The position numbers and the translations under genes are program-made. A stretch of 64,000 nt of DNA from an uncultured Burkholderiales bacterium (GTDB lineage Bacteria; Pseudomonadota; Gammaproteobacteria; Burkholderiales; Burkholderiaceae_C), in assembly GCA_903880855.1 (NCBI GenBank), contig CAIRQX010000039.1, positions 1 through 64,000 on the forward strand. Reading direction: 5' to 3'. The notes under the pieces were generated by a model, which saw only the letters and a list, made by a program, of their open reading frames with translations, was not told the DNA's origin and ran no database searches. This document shows positions 56,818 to 64,000 of this stretch, one piece after another. Position 1 is the stretch's first letter, and the number at the start of each line of letters is the position of its first letter.

Positions 56818-58506
56818 TCAGGCTTTGCGTGTTTCCGGCAAGAAACGAACTCCTTTGCGAGCCAATCCACCACCTATACCGATAGGTGTGCCGTCTGCCC
56901 GCCAGCATGCAGCGCCTTCGAGGGATCTATCTTCATGGAATTCAATTGCATTCATGCCTCCGCCCACATTGGGCACGCTTACAACGGCGTGACCACGGGT
57001 TTGAAGAGCTGTGTGCAGCGTCGGAGAAAAGGCGGGCTCTAGCTCCAGCTCAAACCCTTGGGTCCAGATGCGGGGCGCCTCAACCGCCTCTTGCAAGCTC
57101 ATGTCATGATCGATCAGGTTGATAAGGGCTTGAAGCGCAGAAGTAAAGATGCGCAAGCCGCCAGGCAAACCGAGCGCGTAGCGTGGCTTACCGTTCTTGA
57201 TCACCATTATCGGGGCCATGGACGAAGTCACTCGTTTTCCGGGGGCCATCGAGTTGGCGCGGTCAGGCCTCGGATCTAGTACGTAAAGGTAATTGTTGGG
57301 AATCATGCCGGTGCCCGGCACCATGTAGCGCGCACCAAACACCGAATTGATGGTCTGCGTGGCACTGACGATGCGCCCTTCACTGTCAGCTACGGTGATG
57401 TGGGTGGTGTTGGCGCCTTCAGCAGACGCCAGGCCTTGAGACCACGTTTGTGCCTGATGCAGGTTTATTTGCTTTCGGCGCTCGGCGGCGTATTCGGCAG
57501 ACAAGAGTTTTTCGACAGGGACATTTACAAAGTCTGGATCTGCCGTGACCGCAGAGCGATCCGCAAAAGCCATTTTCATCACCTCTGCGAGCAAGTGGAC
57601 GCTTTGTTCGGTTCCGAAGCCGATGGCTTTCAGATCAAAACCCTCAAGCACATTCAGCATTTGTCCGATGTGCAAAGGTCCTGCGCACGGTGGTGGCGGA
57701 CCGATGATTTCAAAACCGCGGTAATAGCTACGCAATGCGGCGGGATCACGGGTGTTGTAGCGGCGTAAATCTTCGAGGCTTAAAAAACCCTGGTGACTTG
57801 CAATATCAGCACAAAAGGCGCGGCCGAGTGCCCCGCTGTACAAAGCGCTGGCGCCTTCTTGGGCAACCAGTTTCAGTGTGTCGGCATAGGCACCTTGCAC
57901 CAGCAAATCTCCTTTTTGAAGCGCTTGACCTTGGGGCAAGAAAAATCGAGAAATTTCGGGGTCCAGCGATAAATCAGCCGCGTTTTCGGCTATGCAATCA
58001 CTCAAGTATTGCGTGGCCCTGAATCCAAAAGAGGCGTGTTTTAAGGCCGGCGCAATCACTTCCGCCAAATACATGGAACCATGGCGTGAAAGCATTTGGC
58101 ACCAGGCCATCAAGTTGCCGGGGGTGGCCACCGCACCTCTGCCCAGGCTGTGCTGGCGACCTACGCTTTCGAGAGAACCGGGGGGTGCCAAAGGATCATG
58201 TGTGAAGGTGTGTTGGCCGACGGCCTGAGGGCATGTGCCTTGACCCTCCAATATGGTGTGCGTTCCATCTGGCTGACGAAGGTGTGCAAACCCGCCGCCG
58301 AGAAGGCCCACCATCATCGGCTCGACCACGCTTAGGGTGAAGAGTGCTGCTACAGCTGCATCCACCGCATTGCCACCGGCGCACAACATTTCTGAGCCGG
58401 CAGCAGAGGCCAACGGATGGTTGGTGACTACCATGCCACGTGATGCGCGAGCCGGTTGTTTTTCGGTGACAAAAGAGGTACCGCAATGATCTGTCCAATG
58501 GTGCAT
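56818..58506 (-). CDS. ggt: Gamma-glutamyltransferase family protein
   Basis: This 562-residue Ntn-hydrolase precursor has GMVVTNHPLASAAGSEMLCAGGNAVDAAVAALF at the N-terminus and the autocleavage site in EGANTTHITVADSEG, where the second Thr becomes the nucleophile (about residue 368). ARYMVPGTGMIPNNYLYVLDPRPDRANSMAPGKRVTSSMAP follows. It would cleave glutathione or other gamma-glutamyl compounds. No signal peptide is apparent, unlike E. coli Ggt, so the protein may be cytoplasmic. It lies next to two GST genes and ends the block beside the tRNA. Confidence 0.9.
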   Translation of the reverse strand: MHHWTDHCGTSFVTEKQPARASRGMVVTNHPLASAAGSEMLCAGGNAVDAAVAALFTLSVVEPMMVGLLGGGFAHLRQPDGTHTILEGQGTCPQAVGQHTFTHDPLAPPGSLESVGRQHSLGRGAVATPGNLMAWCQMLSRHGSMYLAEVIAPALKHASFGFRATQYLSDCIAENAADLSLDPEISRFFLPQGQALQKGDLLVQGAYADTLKLVAQEGASALYSGALGRAFCADIASHQGFLSLEDLRRYNTRDPAALRSYYRGFEIIGPPPPCAGPLHIGQMLNVLEGFDLKAIGFGTEQSVHLLAEVMKMAFADRSAVTADPDFVNVPVEKLLSAEYAAERRKQINLHQAQTWSQGLASAEGANTTHITVADSEGRIVSATQTINSVFGARYMVPGTGMIPNNYLYVLDPRPDRANSMAPGKRVTSSMAPIMVIKNGKPRYALGLPGGLRIFTSALQALINLIDHDMSLQEAVEAPRIWTQGFELELEPAFSPTLHTALQTRGHAVVSVPNVGGGMNAIEFHEDRSLEGAACWRADGTPIGIGGGLARKGVRFLPETRKA

Positions 58507-58736
58507 ACAAATGATGGTGAGGTTGGGTCAAGGAAAGTAGAGTTACAACTTAGTCTGGAAATGCATTAAAAACAAGGGTGCAATCCATAAGTCGTAACCG
58601 AATTGTCTTCAGCTGCCCAACCATCAGTTAATCAAAGTTGCACTTCGTGCTTGAATTCGCCCTTTGAAATAACAGTCTCAAAAGTTAACTTTAAAAATAG
58701 CTTTTATATAGACTGAAAATTAGTTAAAGCACAAGA
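58507..58736. other. Gene-free AT-rich stretch
   Basis: About 230 bp upstream of ggt and before the tRNA terminator. No ORF, repeat or RNA gene is supported. It presumably holds the ggt promoter. Confidence 0.5.
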
Positions 58737-58763
58737 AAAAAGCCACTCAAAGAGTGGCTTTTA
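58737..58763 (-). terminator. Rho-independent terminator of tRNA(CAU)
   Basis: On the minus strand AAAGCCACTC pairs with GAGTGGCTTT around loop TTT, followed by TTTTC. It lies directly downstream of the tRNA 3' end. Confidence 0.88.
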
Positions 58764-58767
58764 AAAG

Positions 58768-58844
58768 TGGTGGGCCCACCTGGACTCGAACCAGGGACCA
58801 AAGGATTATGAGTCCTCTGCTCTAACCAACTGAGCTATAGGCCC
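58768..58844 (-). tRNA. tRNA with CAU anticodon, probably tRNA-Ile2
   Basis: On the minus strand the 77-nt gene starts GGGCCTATAGCTCAGTTGGT, has anticodon stem GAGGA/TCCTT with loop CTCATAA (anticodon CAT), T-arm CTGGTTCGAGTCCAG, acceptor strand TGGGCCC, discriminator A and encoded CCA. The body resembles tRNA-Ile2, in which TilS makes lysidine at C34, more than initiator or elongator tRNA-Met; software may call it Met. A TAGAAT -10-like box lies about 11 bp upstream. Its 3' half is repeated at 54713. Confidence 0.93.
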
Positions 58845-59020
58845 TAATCTTGAATTCTACTTCGTTGCCCCGTCCCTTTGAGGACGGAATTAACGGCAGT
58901 CACTTCTTTTGGTTGACTTAAATAAATGTATTTTTGCGTCAACACGTCTTCTCAGCGTCCCGTTGTAGATGTACTCCAAATCAATTGGAGGATTTCACAA
59001 ACAACTGAAAGGTCCATGAA

Positions 59021-59236
59021 ATGAGCAAATTTATCGCAACCCTAATCGCCGGCCTTATCTCTGTAGGCGCCTTTGCAGCAACTACAACTACAGCTCCTAC
59101 TGCAGTTTCTCCAACGGCTACAAAAGCAGGTGCTGAACCAGCCAAGGAAGTAAAAAAGACAACTGCAAAAGTTGCCCAAAAATCAACTGAGAAAGCAACA
59201 ACTCCAACTGCAAAGACACCTGCATCTATTAAATAA
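59021..59236 (+). CDS. Small exported Ala/Thr/Lys-rich protein
   Basis: This 71-residue protein has a signal peptide MSKFIATLIAGLISVGAFAA and a mature part made almost only of Ala, Thr, Lys, Pro and Val (TKAGAEPAKEVKKTTAKVAQKS). AAAGG precedes the ATG and a strong terminator follows, so it is a genuine separate transcription unit. No known domain. Similar small basic periplasmic proteins occur in Burkholderiales without assigned function. Confidence 0.7.
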   Translation: MSKFIATLIAGLISVGAFAATTTTAPTAVSPTATKAGAEPAKEVKKTTAKVAQKSTEKATTPTAKTPASIK

Positions 59237-59274
59237 ATAGCTCCTCACACAGAGGAAATATCCAAAAGAACTAC

Positions 59275-59306
59275 TGACGACCTCATGGGAGGTCGTCATT
59301 TTTTTT
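59275..59306 (+). terminator. Rho-independent terminator
   Basis: TGACGACCTC and GAGGTCGTCA form a 10-bp stem around ATGG, followed by a run of eight T. It ends the small exported protein's transcript. Confidence 0.95.
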
Positions 59307-59375
59307 GGTACTCAAAAATGATGTGAAAGAATGCAGCTATGAGCACCTTATGTCTGTTTTTAAAGGCAAGCCCTT

Positions 59376-59852
59376 ATGGATATCAACATCATTTCCGAAG
59401 CAATCAAATTAGCTACGGCTCCCGTCTTTCTTTTAACAGGCGTCGGTGGCATTTTGAACGTGCTTGGCAATAGATTAGGCCGAGTCATTGACAGGGCGAG
59501 GCTGGTTCAAAATTTAATCGAAGAGGCTATGGACAAACGCAGTGCCTCATCGCCCGCCAGACTTGAACGTTATTACCAAGAATTGATCACCCTAGAGCGC
59601 CGTAAAAGCATTATCAATATTGCCACTGCTTTTTTGGTACTGTCTGCCGTATTGATTGCCATGACAGTGATCGAATTATTTTTCTCAGTAGGCATTGAAC
59701 CCGGAAAACTCTATCTTTCAAACTGGGTAGCGATCACTTTTGTCAGCAGTTTTATATCGTTGGTTAGCGCATGTGTTTTGTATTTTGTCGAAATCTTGTA
59801 CGCATCTAACACCATCACATTCCATCCTATTGCGCATAACAAAGTTCACTGA
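59376..59852 (+). CDS. DUF2721 membrane protein
   Basis: This 158-residue protein has a first hydrophobic segment KLATAPVFLLTGVGGILNVLGNRLGRVIDRARLV, a central charged helix (ERYYQELITLERRKSIIN) and two more helices (ATAFLVLSAVLIAMTVIELFF, ITFVSSFISLVSACVLYFVEI). The GNRLGRVIDRAR segment is the DUF2721 signature. Function unknown. It is followed by the DMT transporter after 2 bp, so the two are probably coupled. Confidence 0.82.
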   Translation: MDINIISEAIKLATAPVFLLTGVGGILNVLGNRLGRVIDRARLVQNLIEEAMDKRSASSPARLERYYQELITLERRKSIINIATAFLVLSAVLIAMTVIELFFSVGIEPGKLYLSNWVAITFVSSFISLVSACVLYFVEILYASNTITFHPIAHNKVH

Positions 59853-59854
59853 GT

Positions 59855-60790
59855 ATGAAATTTTCACCAAGAGCCATTGGCCTGATTGCGGCCTTGGTGA
59901 CTGTCCTGATATGGACATCTTTCATTGTGATCGCACGGGCATCCGCCTCGCACAATTTATTACCCCTTGATATTGCATTTTTGCGCATCCTAGGTGCAGG
60001 AAGTGTCTTGTTGCCATGGGCTTGGTGGCTAATGCGCCCTGAAAGACGCGCCGGTGAAAAAGTAGGCTCTTTGTTAGGACTGTCTCCGTTACCTCTTCGT
60101 ATCACCATCATCGGCGGATTATTTGGTAGTTTTGTTTTTAGCATGCTGTCTTACTCAGGGTTTTTCTTCGCGCCAGCTGCGCACGCTTCTGTTTTGTTGC
60201 CTGGCAGTTTGCCGCTGTGGACGACTTTGATGGCTTGGCTAGTCTTGAGTCAATCGATCTCTAAAGTACGCGTTATTGGCTTGGCGTGCATTGTTTTAGG
60301 TGATTTGTTAGTTGGTGGCTCTAGCCTACTCAAAGCTTTTGATGGTGGCGAGGTATGGAAGGGCGACTTGATGTTTATGTGTGCAGCTAGTTGCTGGTCG
60401 TTTTATACCGTGATCGTGCGTCGTGAAGGCCTAGATGCAGTCCGCGCAACAATGGCAGTCACTGCTTTTTCATGCGTCACGTTTTTACCTTTGTATGCGC
60501 TTTTAGCTTGGCTACAAATCGTTCCTAGCCACTTAGACGCCGCCCCATGGCAAGAACTTTTATTTCAAGCGCTCTACCAAGGTATTGGTTCAGTCGTGAT
60601 TTCCGGAATTTCATTCAACATGATGGTGCGCCACTATGGGCCAGTACGCAGCACCATGATGACTGCTGTTGTTCCAGTCTTGTCAGCTATCTCTGCGGTG
60701 GTACTTTTGAATGAGCCGATACACTGGAACTTGATGGCAGGCCTCGCACTCGTGACCTGCGGCATCTTGTTTGGCGTTCGAAAATCTTAG
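59855..60790 (+). CDS. EamA/DMT-family transporter
   Basis: This 311-residue inner-membrane protein has about ten helices in two EamA repeats: LVTVLIWTSFIVIARAS and GDLMFMCAASCWSFYTVIVRR start the halves, and VVPVLSAISAVVLLNEPIHWNL is typical of the C-terminal repeat. It would export or import small metabolites. It starts 2 bp after DUF2721 and overlaps the convergent MBL gene by 4 bp. Confidence 0.88.
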   Translation: MKFSPRAIGLIAALVTVLIWTSFIVIARASASHNLLPLDIAFLRILGAGSVLLPWAWWLMRPERRAGEKVGSLLGLSPLPLRITIIGGLFGSFVFSMLSYSGFFFAPAAHASVLLPGSLPLWTTLMAWLVLSQSISKVRVIGLACIVLGDLLVGGSSLLKAFDGGEVWKGDLMFMCAASCWSFYTVIVRREGLDAVRATMAVTAFSCVTFLPLYALLAWLQIVPSHLDAAPWQELLFQALYQGIGSVVISGISFNMMVRHYGPVRSTMMTAVVPVLSAISAVVLLNEPIHWNLMAGLALVTCGILFGVRKS

Positions 60791-61635
60791 AACTCCAGCG
60801 TTTGACCTTCTGTCATGGGAACCACTTTGACAGTACTGCCCTTCATAGCTTCTTGAAATTCGGCCAGAGTACCTTTGGCAATAGGGTTGGAGTTGTAGTG
60901 GATGGGCATCACCATTTTTGGCTTGATCCAATTGCGAATGGCATACGCTGCATCGTCTGGGTCCATAGTGAAGTTACCGCCGATGGGGGCTAACACCAGA
61001 TCAGGCTTGTAGTGTTCGCTGATGAACTTCATATCACCAAACAAACCTGTGTCGCCCATATGCCAAATCTTGAAGCCGTTTTCTAATTCGATGATGTAGC
61101 CAACCGCTTCTCCTGCTGGATGCGCTTCATTCTTGCCAGTGGCTGGGTTGTTCCAAACCAAGAGCGAGGAGTGTTCGGCAGCAACCGCTGTGATCTTGAT
61201 CCCGGGTTGGGGCTTGACTGAACCTGATTTATTGAAGCGGTGTGTCAAGTTAGGTGGCAACACGCCTAAGGTAATGAGAGGTGTCATCATGTCCGCTGGG
61301 CCATACAACACAGAGTTGTTGAGTTTGGCAAGAGCTGGTGCATCACCTAAATGGTCCACGTGACCGTGGGTGACCAACAAGATGTCGATTTTTCCCAAAG
61401 CGGCAAAGTCTGTTTTGTAAGGCGCTGGTGTTTTTGGGCCACCGGTTAACCATGGGTCAATGACGATGATTTTTCCACCGGGGGTTTTGATGCGAAAGCC
61501 TGCTTGGCCGAGCCACAGTAGTTCTGTTTTTCCACTACCAGCAGGTGCTGTTTGCGCTTGGGCATTGGCGCTTAAAAAGCCGACTGCCAACAATCCGATG
61601 GCGATCAAATGTTTAAAAGTATTTTTTATTTGCAC
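60787..61635 (-). CDS. Exported MBL-fold metal-dependent hydrolase
   Basis: This 282-residue protein has a signal peptide (LIAIGLLAVGFLSANAQAQ) and a UPF0173/YtkL-like metallo-beta-lactamase fold: ELLWLGQAGFRIKTPGGKIIVIDPWL, the metal site LLVTHGHVDHLGDAPAL and KIWHMGDTGLFGDM. The cytoplasmic homologues lack a signal peptide, so a periplasmic location is notable. Substrate unknown. Confidence 0.87.
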   Translation of the reverse strand: MQIKNTFKHLIAIGLLAVGFLSANAQAQTAPAGSGKTELLWLGQAGFRIKTPGGKIIVIDPWLTGGPKTPAPYKTDFAALGKIDILLVTHGHVDHLGDAPALAKLNNSVLYGPADMMTPLITLGVLPPNLTHRFNKSGSVKPQPGIKITAVAAEHSSLLVWNNPATGKNEAHPAGEAVGYIIELENGFKIWHMGDTGLFGDMKFISEHYKPDLVLAPIGGNFTMDPDDAAYAIRNWIKPKMVMPIHYNSNPIAKGTLAEFQEAMKGSTVKVVPMTEGQTLEF

Positions 61636-61677
61636 GGTTGTGTCTCCTTTGTTTACGAATAGTAACGGTTATTGAAA

Positions 61678-62685
61678 TTATTTATGGCTCAGAGCGTTGC
61701 TCACCAATTTAGAGGTGATGTCCACAATATGAATCATCCTGTCATAAGCCATGCGTGTCGGACCAATCACACCGAGCGTGCCAACCACTTGGCCGTCAAT
61801 TTCATAAGGAGCGCTCACGACGGAGAGTTCTTCAATAGGCACGATTTGGCTTTCGCCGCCAATGTAGATACGTACGCCCTCGGCTTGGGCAGAAATATCT
61901 AGCAAGCGCACCAACTGGGCTTTTTGCTCAAATAAATCAAAAGCACGACGCAATTGCCCCATGTCGCTAGAGAAGTCACTCACTGACAACAAATTACGCT
62001 CCCCGCTGATGACCACATCATCTTGCGGTTGCGAAAGCGCCTCCGTACTCACCTGCACCGCGGCTTGCATCAAAGTGGCAATCTCGCCGCGCAACGATTC
62101 CACTTCTGCTAACAATTTCTCTCGCACTTGCTCAATCGCCATTCCGGCGAAGTGGTGGTTCAAATAATTAGAAGCTTCGGTCAACTGTGATGCGCTGTAG
62201 TCGACTTCGGTAAACAAGACCCGGTTTTGAACGTCACCCTCAGGCGAAACCATGATGACCAATAGCCTGCGCTCGGACAGTCTGAGGAATTCAATATGCC
62301 TAAATATCGAACTTCGACGTGGCGCAATCACAACACCTACAAAATGTGACAAGTCAGACAACAAATTTGCTGCATTAGCGATTACTTTTTGCGGCTGATC
62401 TGCTGCCAAACTTGGGGTATGCAAATGCTCCCGATCCGCCGTCAACATCGTGTCTACAAACAGCCGGTATCCGCGCGAGGTAGGCACTCGCCCCGCAGAG
62501 GTATGGGGGCTGGCGATGAGGCCCAGCACCTCCAAATCGGACATAACGTTGCGTATGGTGGCAGGAGAGAGTTCTATGCCGGTTTCACGGGCAAGGGTGC
62601 GCGATCCGACGGGTTGCCCGTCGGAGATATAGCGTTCAACCAGTGCTTTCAGGAGCACTTTGGCGCGATCGTCTAGCATGTTCAT
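61678..62685 (-). CDS. hrcA: Heat-inducible transcription repressor HrcA
   Basis: This 335-residue repressor binds CIRCE elements upstream of groE and dnaK-type genes. The N-terminal winged helix [46 protein letters not shown] and C-terminal [28 protein letters not shown] are diagnostic. It is divergent from nadK with 33 bp between starts, an order seen throughout Burkholderiales. No CIRCE sequence was found in the window. Confidence 0.96.
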   Translation of the reverse strand: MNMLDDRAKVLLKALVERYISDGQPVGSRTLARETGIELSPATIRNVMSDLEVLGLIASPHTSAGRVPTSRGYRLFVDTMLTADREHLHTPSLAADQPQKVIANAANLLSDLSHFVGVVIAPRRSSIFRHIEFLRLSERRLLVIMVSPEGDVQNRVLFTEVDYSASQLTEASNYLNHHFAGMAIEQVREKLLAEVESLRGEIATLMQAAVQVSTEALSQPQDDVVISGERNLLSVSDFSSDMGQLRRAFDLFEQKAQLVRLLDISAQAEGVRIYIGGESQIVPIEELSVVSAPYEIDGQVVGTLGVIGPTRMAYDRMIHIVDITSKLVSNALSHK

Positions 62686-62718
62686 GGTTAAGACAAATTT
62701 TAGTGATGTAATTTAGCC

Positions 62719-63615
62719 ATGAAATCCACATTTCGTCAGATTGCTTTGATTGGTAAATACCATCTGCCCGTGGGCAGTGGGGCGAAACCGTCCTCTAAGC
62801 AAGCACTGCAGAGCATCGCACAGTTTCTGCTCGCCCAAGGCTTGGATGTCATTCTGGAGCACGATACTGCGTCAAACACGGGTATTACCGGATATTCGGT
62901 GATGGATGTTGACGGCATCGGCAAATCTTGCGATTTGGCCTTGGTGGTCGGAGGAGACGGCACCATGTTGGGATACGGGCGGCTTTTAGCGAAATACGAT
63001 GTACCGCTCATTGGTATCAACCAAGGCCGCTTGGGTTTTATTACTGATATCCCGATCCAAGGTTTTGAAGACACCCTCAAGCCTATTTTGCGCGGTGAAT
63101 TTGAAGAAGACAAGCGCGCGCTCATGCATGCCAAAGTTTGGCGCGATGGACACTGTGTGTTTGATGCACTAGCCATGAACGACGTAGTAGTCAACCGTGG
63201 CGCCACCTCCGGCATGGTGGAGATGCGCGTAGAGGTGGACGGCCGATTTGTTGCCAACCAACGCGCAGACGGTTTAATCATTGCCACTTCCACTGGCAGC
63301 ACTGCGTATTCATTGTCGGCAGGCGGCCCTCTTTTGCATCCATCCCTGAATGCCTGGGTGATGGCACCTATCGCCCCGCACACGCTATCGAATCGTCCTA
63401 TCGTCTTAGCTGATACAGAAGAGATTGCGATTGACTTGATCTCTGGTCGAGACGCCAGCGCTAATTTTGATATGCAGTCATTGGCCGCTCTTTTGTTGGG
63501 CGACCGCATAACTGTGACGCGCTCGAAATTTTCTGTTCGGTTTTTACATCCAAAAGGCTGGAGTTATTTCGATACCTTGCGTGAAAAACTGCACTGGAAC
63601 GAGGGTGTGGCATGA
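62719..63615 (+). CDS. nadK: NAD kinase
   Basis: This 298-residue enzyme phosphorylates NAD to NADP. The [34 protein letters not shown] motif and the NE/D-type segment [25 protein letters not shown] with [20 protein letters not shown] are intact. Its stop overlaps the recN start (ATGA). Confidence 0.97.
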   Translation: MKSTFRQIALIGKYHLPVGSGAKPSSKQALQSIAQFLLAQGLDVILEHDTASNTGITGYSVMDVDGIGKSCDLALVVGGDGTMLGYGRLLAKYDVPLIGINQGRLGFITDIPIQGFEDTLKPILRGEFEEDKRALMHAKVWRDGHCVFDALAMNDVVVNRGATSGMVEMRVEVDGRFVANQRADGLIIATSTGSTAYSLSAGGPLLHPSLNAWVMAPIAPHTLSNRPIVLADTEEIAIDLISGRDASANFDMQSLAALLLGDRITVTRSKFSVRFLHPKGWSYFDTLREKLHWNEGVA

Positions 63616-64000
63616 GCTTGCGCCATATTGTTTTGCGCGACTTTGTGATTGTTCGCGCGTTCGATTTGGATTTATCGACAGGGTTTACGGCACTCACCGG
63701 CGAGACGGGAGCAGGCAAATCGATTTTGATTGACGCAGTTCAACTCGTGCTGGGTTCACGCGCTGAATCTGGTGTGATCAGAGAAGGCGCAAACCGTACA
63801 GAAATTAGCGCTGAATTTGACGTAACGCCTGATGTCTTGTCTTGGTTACAAGAAGAAGGCTTTGACGACATAGCCGCTCAAGATGGCGTTTTACTCAAAC
63901 GCACCATTGACCTACAAGGTAAGAGCCGCGCTTGGATCAATGGCAGCCCTGCTACTGCGGCACAACTGCGTGCATTAGGCGACTTGCTGCTCGACATCCA
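63612..64000 (+). CDS. recN: DNA repair protein RecN (partial, C-terminus beyond window)
   Basis: Not in the ORF track because it runs off the right edge. It starts [20 protein letters not shown] and has Walker [22 protein letters not shown], then [41 protein letters not shown]. This is the N-terminal head of the SMC-like RecN double-strand-break repair ATPase. 129 codons are present of about 550. It overlaps nadK by 4 bp. Confidence 0.95.
   Translation, partial: MSLRHIVLRDFVIVRAFDLDLSTGFTALTGETGAGKSILIDAVQLVLGSRAESGVIREGANRTEISAEFDVTPDVLSWLQEEGFDDIAAQDGVLLKRTIDLQGKSRAWINGSPATAAQLRALGDLLLDI

Noticed and set aside
62686-62718. CIRCE element upstream of hrcA
   Set aside because: The 33-bp gap holds no TTAGCACTC-N9-GAGTGCTAA inverted repeat.

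Overview
The window reads as chromosomal DNA of a betaproteobacterium of the order Burkholderiales, most likely a Comamonadaceae-type freshwater or soil organism. The grounds are the gene orders (prfB-pepN-fbp, hrcA-nadK-recN), the Bug/TctC-type orphan solute receptors, the overall protein character and a moderate GC content. No phage genes, transposases, rRNA operon or CRISPR array were seen. Genus cannot be decided from sequence reading alone.

Layout. 0-8.5 kb: a partial aldo/keto reductase, an acyl-CoA synthetase, an alpha/beta hydrolase in very tight divergence from it, then prfB (RF2, with the classical programmed +1 frameshift), pepN and fbp. 8.5-13 kb: a complete Liv/HAAT-type ABC importer on the minus strand. 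13-18 kb: housekeeping genes (membrane methyltransferase, CNNM/CBS protein, apaH, rhlE-like helicase, dcd). 18.1-21.5 kb: a tartrate/glycerate operon (ttuC, a Bug receptor broken by an 8-bp tandem duplication, ttuD).

21.6-37.7 kb is the main metabolic region and encodes a nearly complete purine ring degradation route. 8-oxoguanine deaminase and xanthine dehydrogenase (XdhABC) make urate. Membrane urate hydroxylase PuuD, 5-hydroxyisourate hydrolase UraH, an OHCU decarboxylase/allantoate amidohydrolase fusion and allantoinase PuuE take it to allantoate and beyond. The molybdate importer modABC lies at the end of the same gene run as xdhABC-puuD, so supply of the Mo cofactor metal appears tied to the Mo enzyme. 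A GntR/FCD regulator lies divergent to uraH, and two GTATACA sites flank the divergent control regions. A small toxin-antitoxin pair with a Phd-type antitoxin and a CcdB-type toxin sits between the deaminase and modC.

37.7-45.2 kb: tRNA-Arg(ACG), a five-gene run (SDR, HAD, lipoprotein-like methyltransferase, RraA-like aldolase, FMN hydroxy-acid oxidase), ahpCF and a chalcone-isomerase-like exported protein. 45.2-49.4 kb: a minus-strand run joining a CoA-binding protein, O-acetylhomoserine sulfhydrylase, a DmdB-like acyl-CoA ligase and an enoyl-CoA hydratase. 49.6-54.6 kb: an accessory array (FGGY kinase, GST, Bug receptor, TauD-type dioxygenase, epoxide-hydrolase-like protein). 54.7-58.8 kb: a block carrying GNAT, two GSTs and a gamma-glutamyltransferase, bounded by an intact tRNA(CAU) and a degenerate direct repeat of that tRNA's 3' half. 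This is the geometry expected of an old tRNA-targeted insertion. 59-64 kb: a small exported protein, a DUF2721 protein, a DMT transporter, an exported MBL-fold protein, hrcA, nadK and the start of recN.
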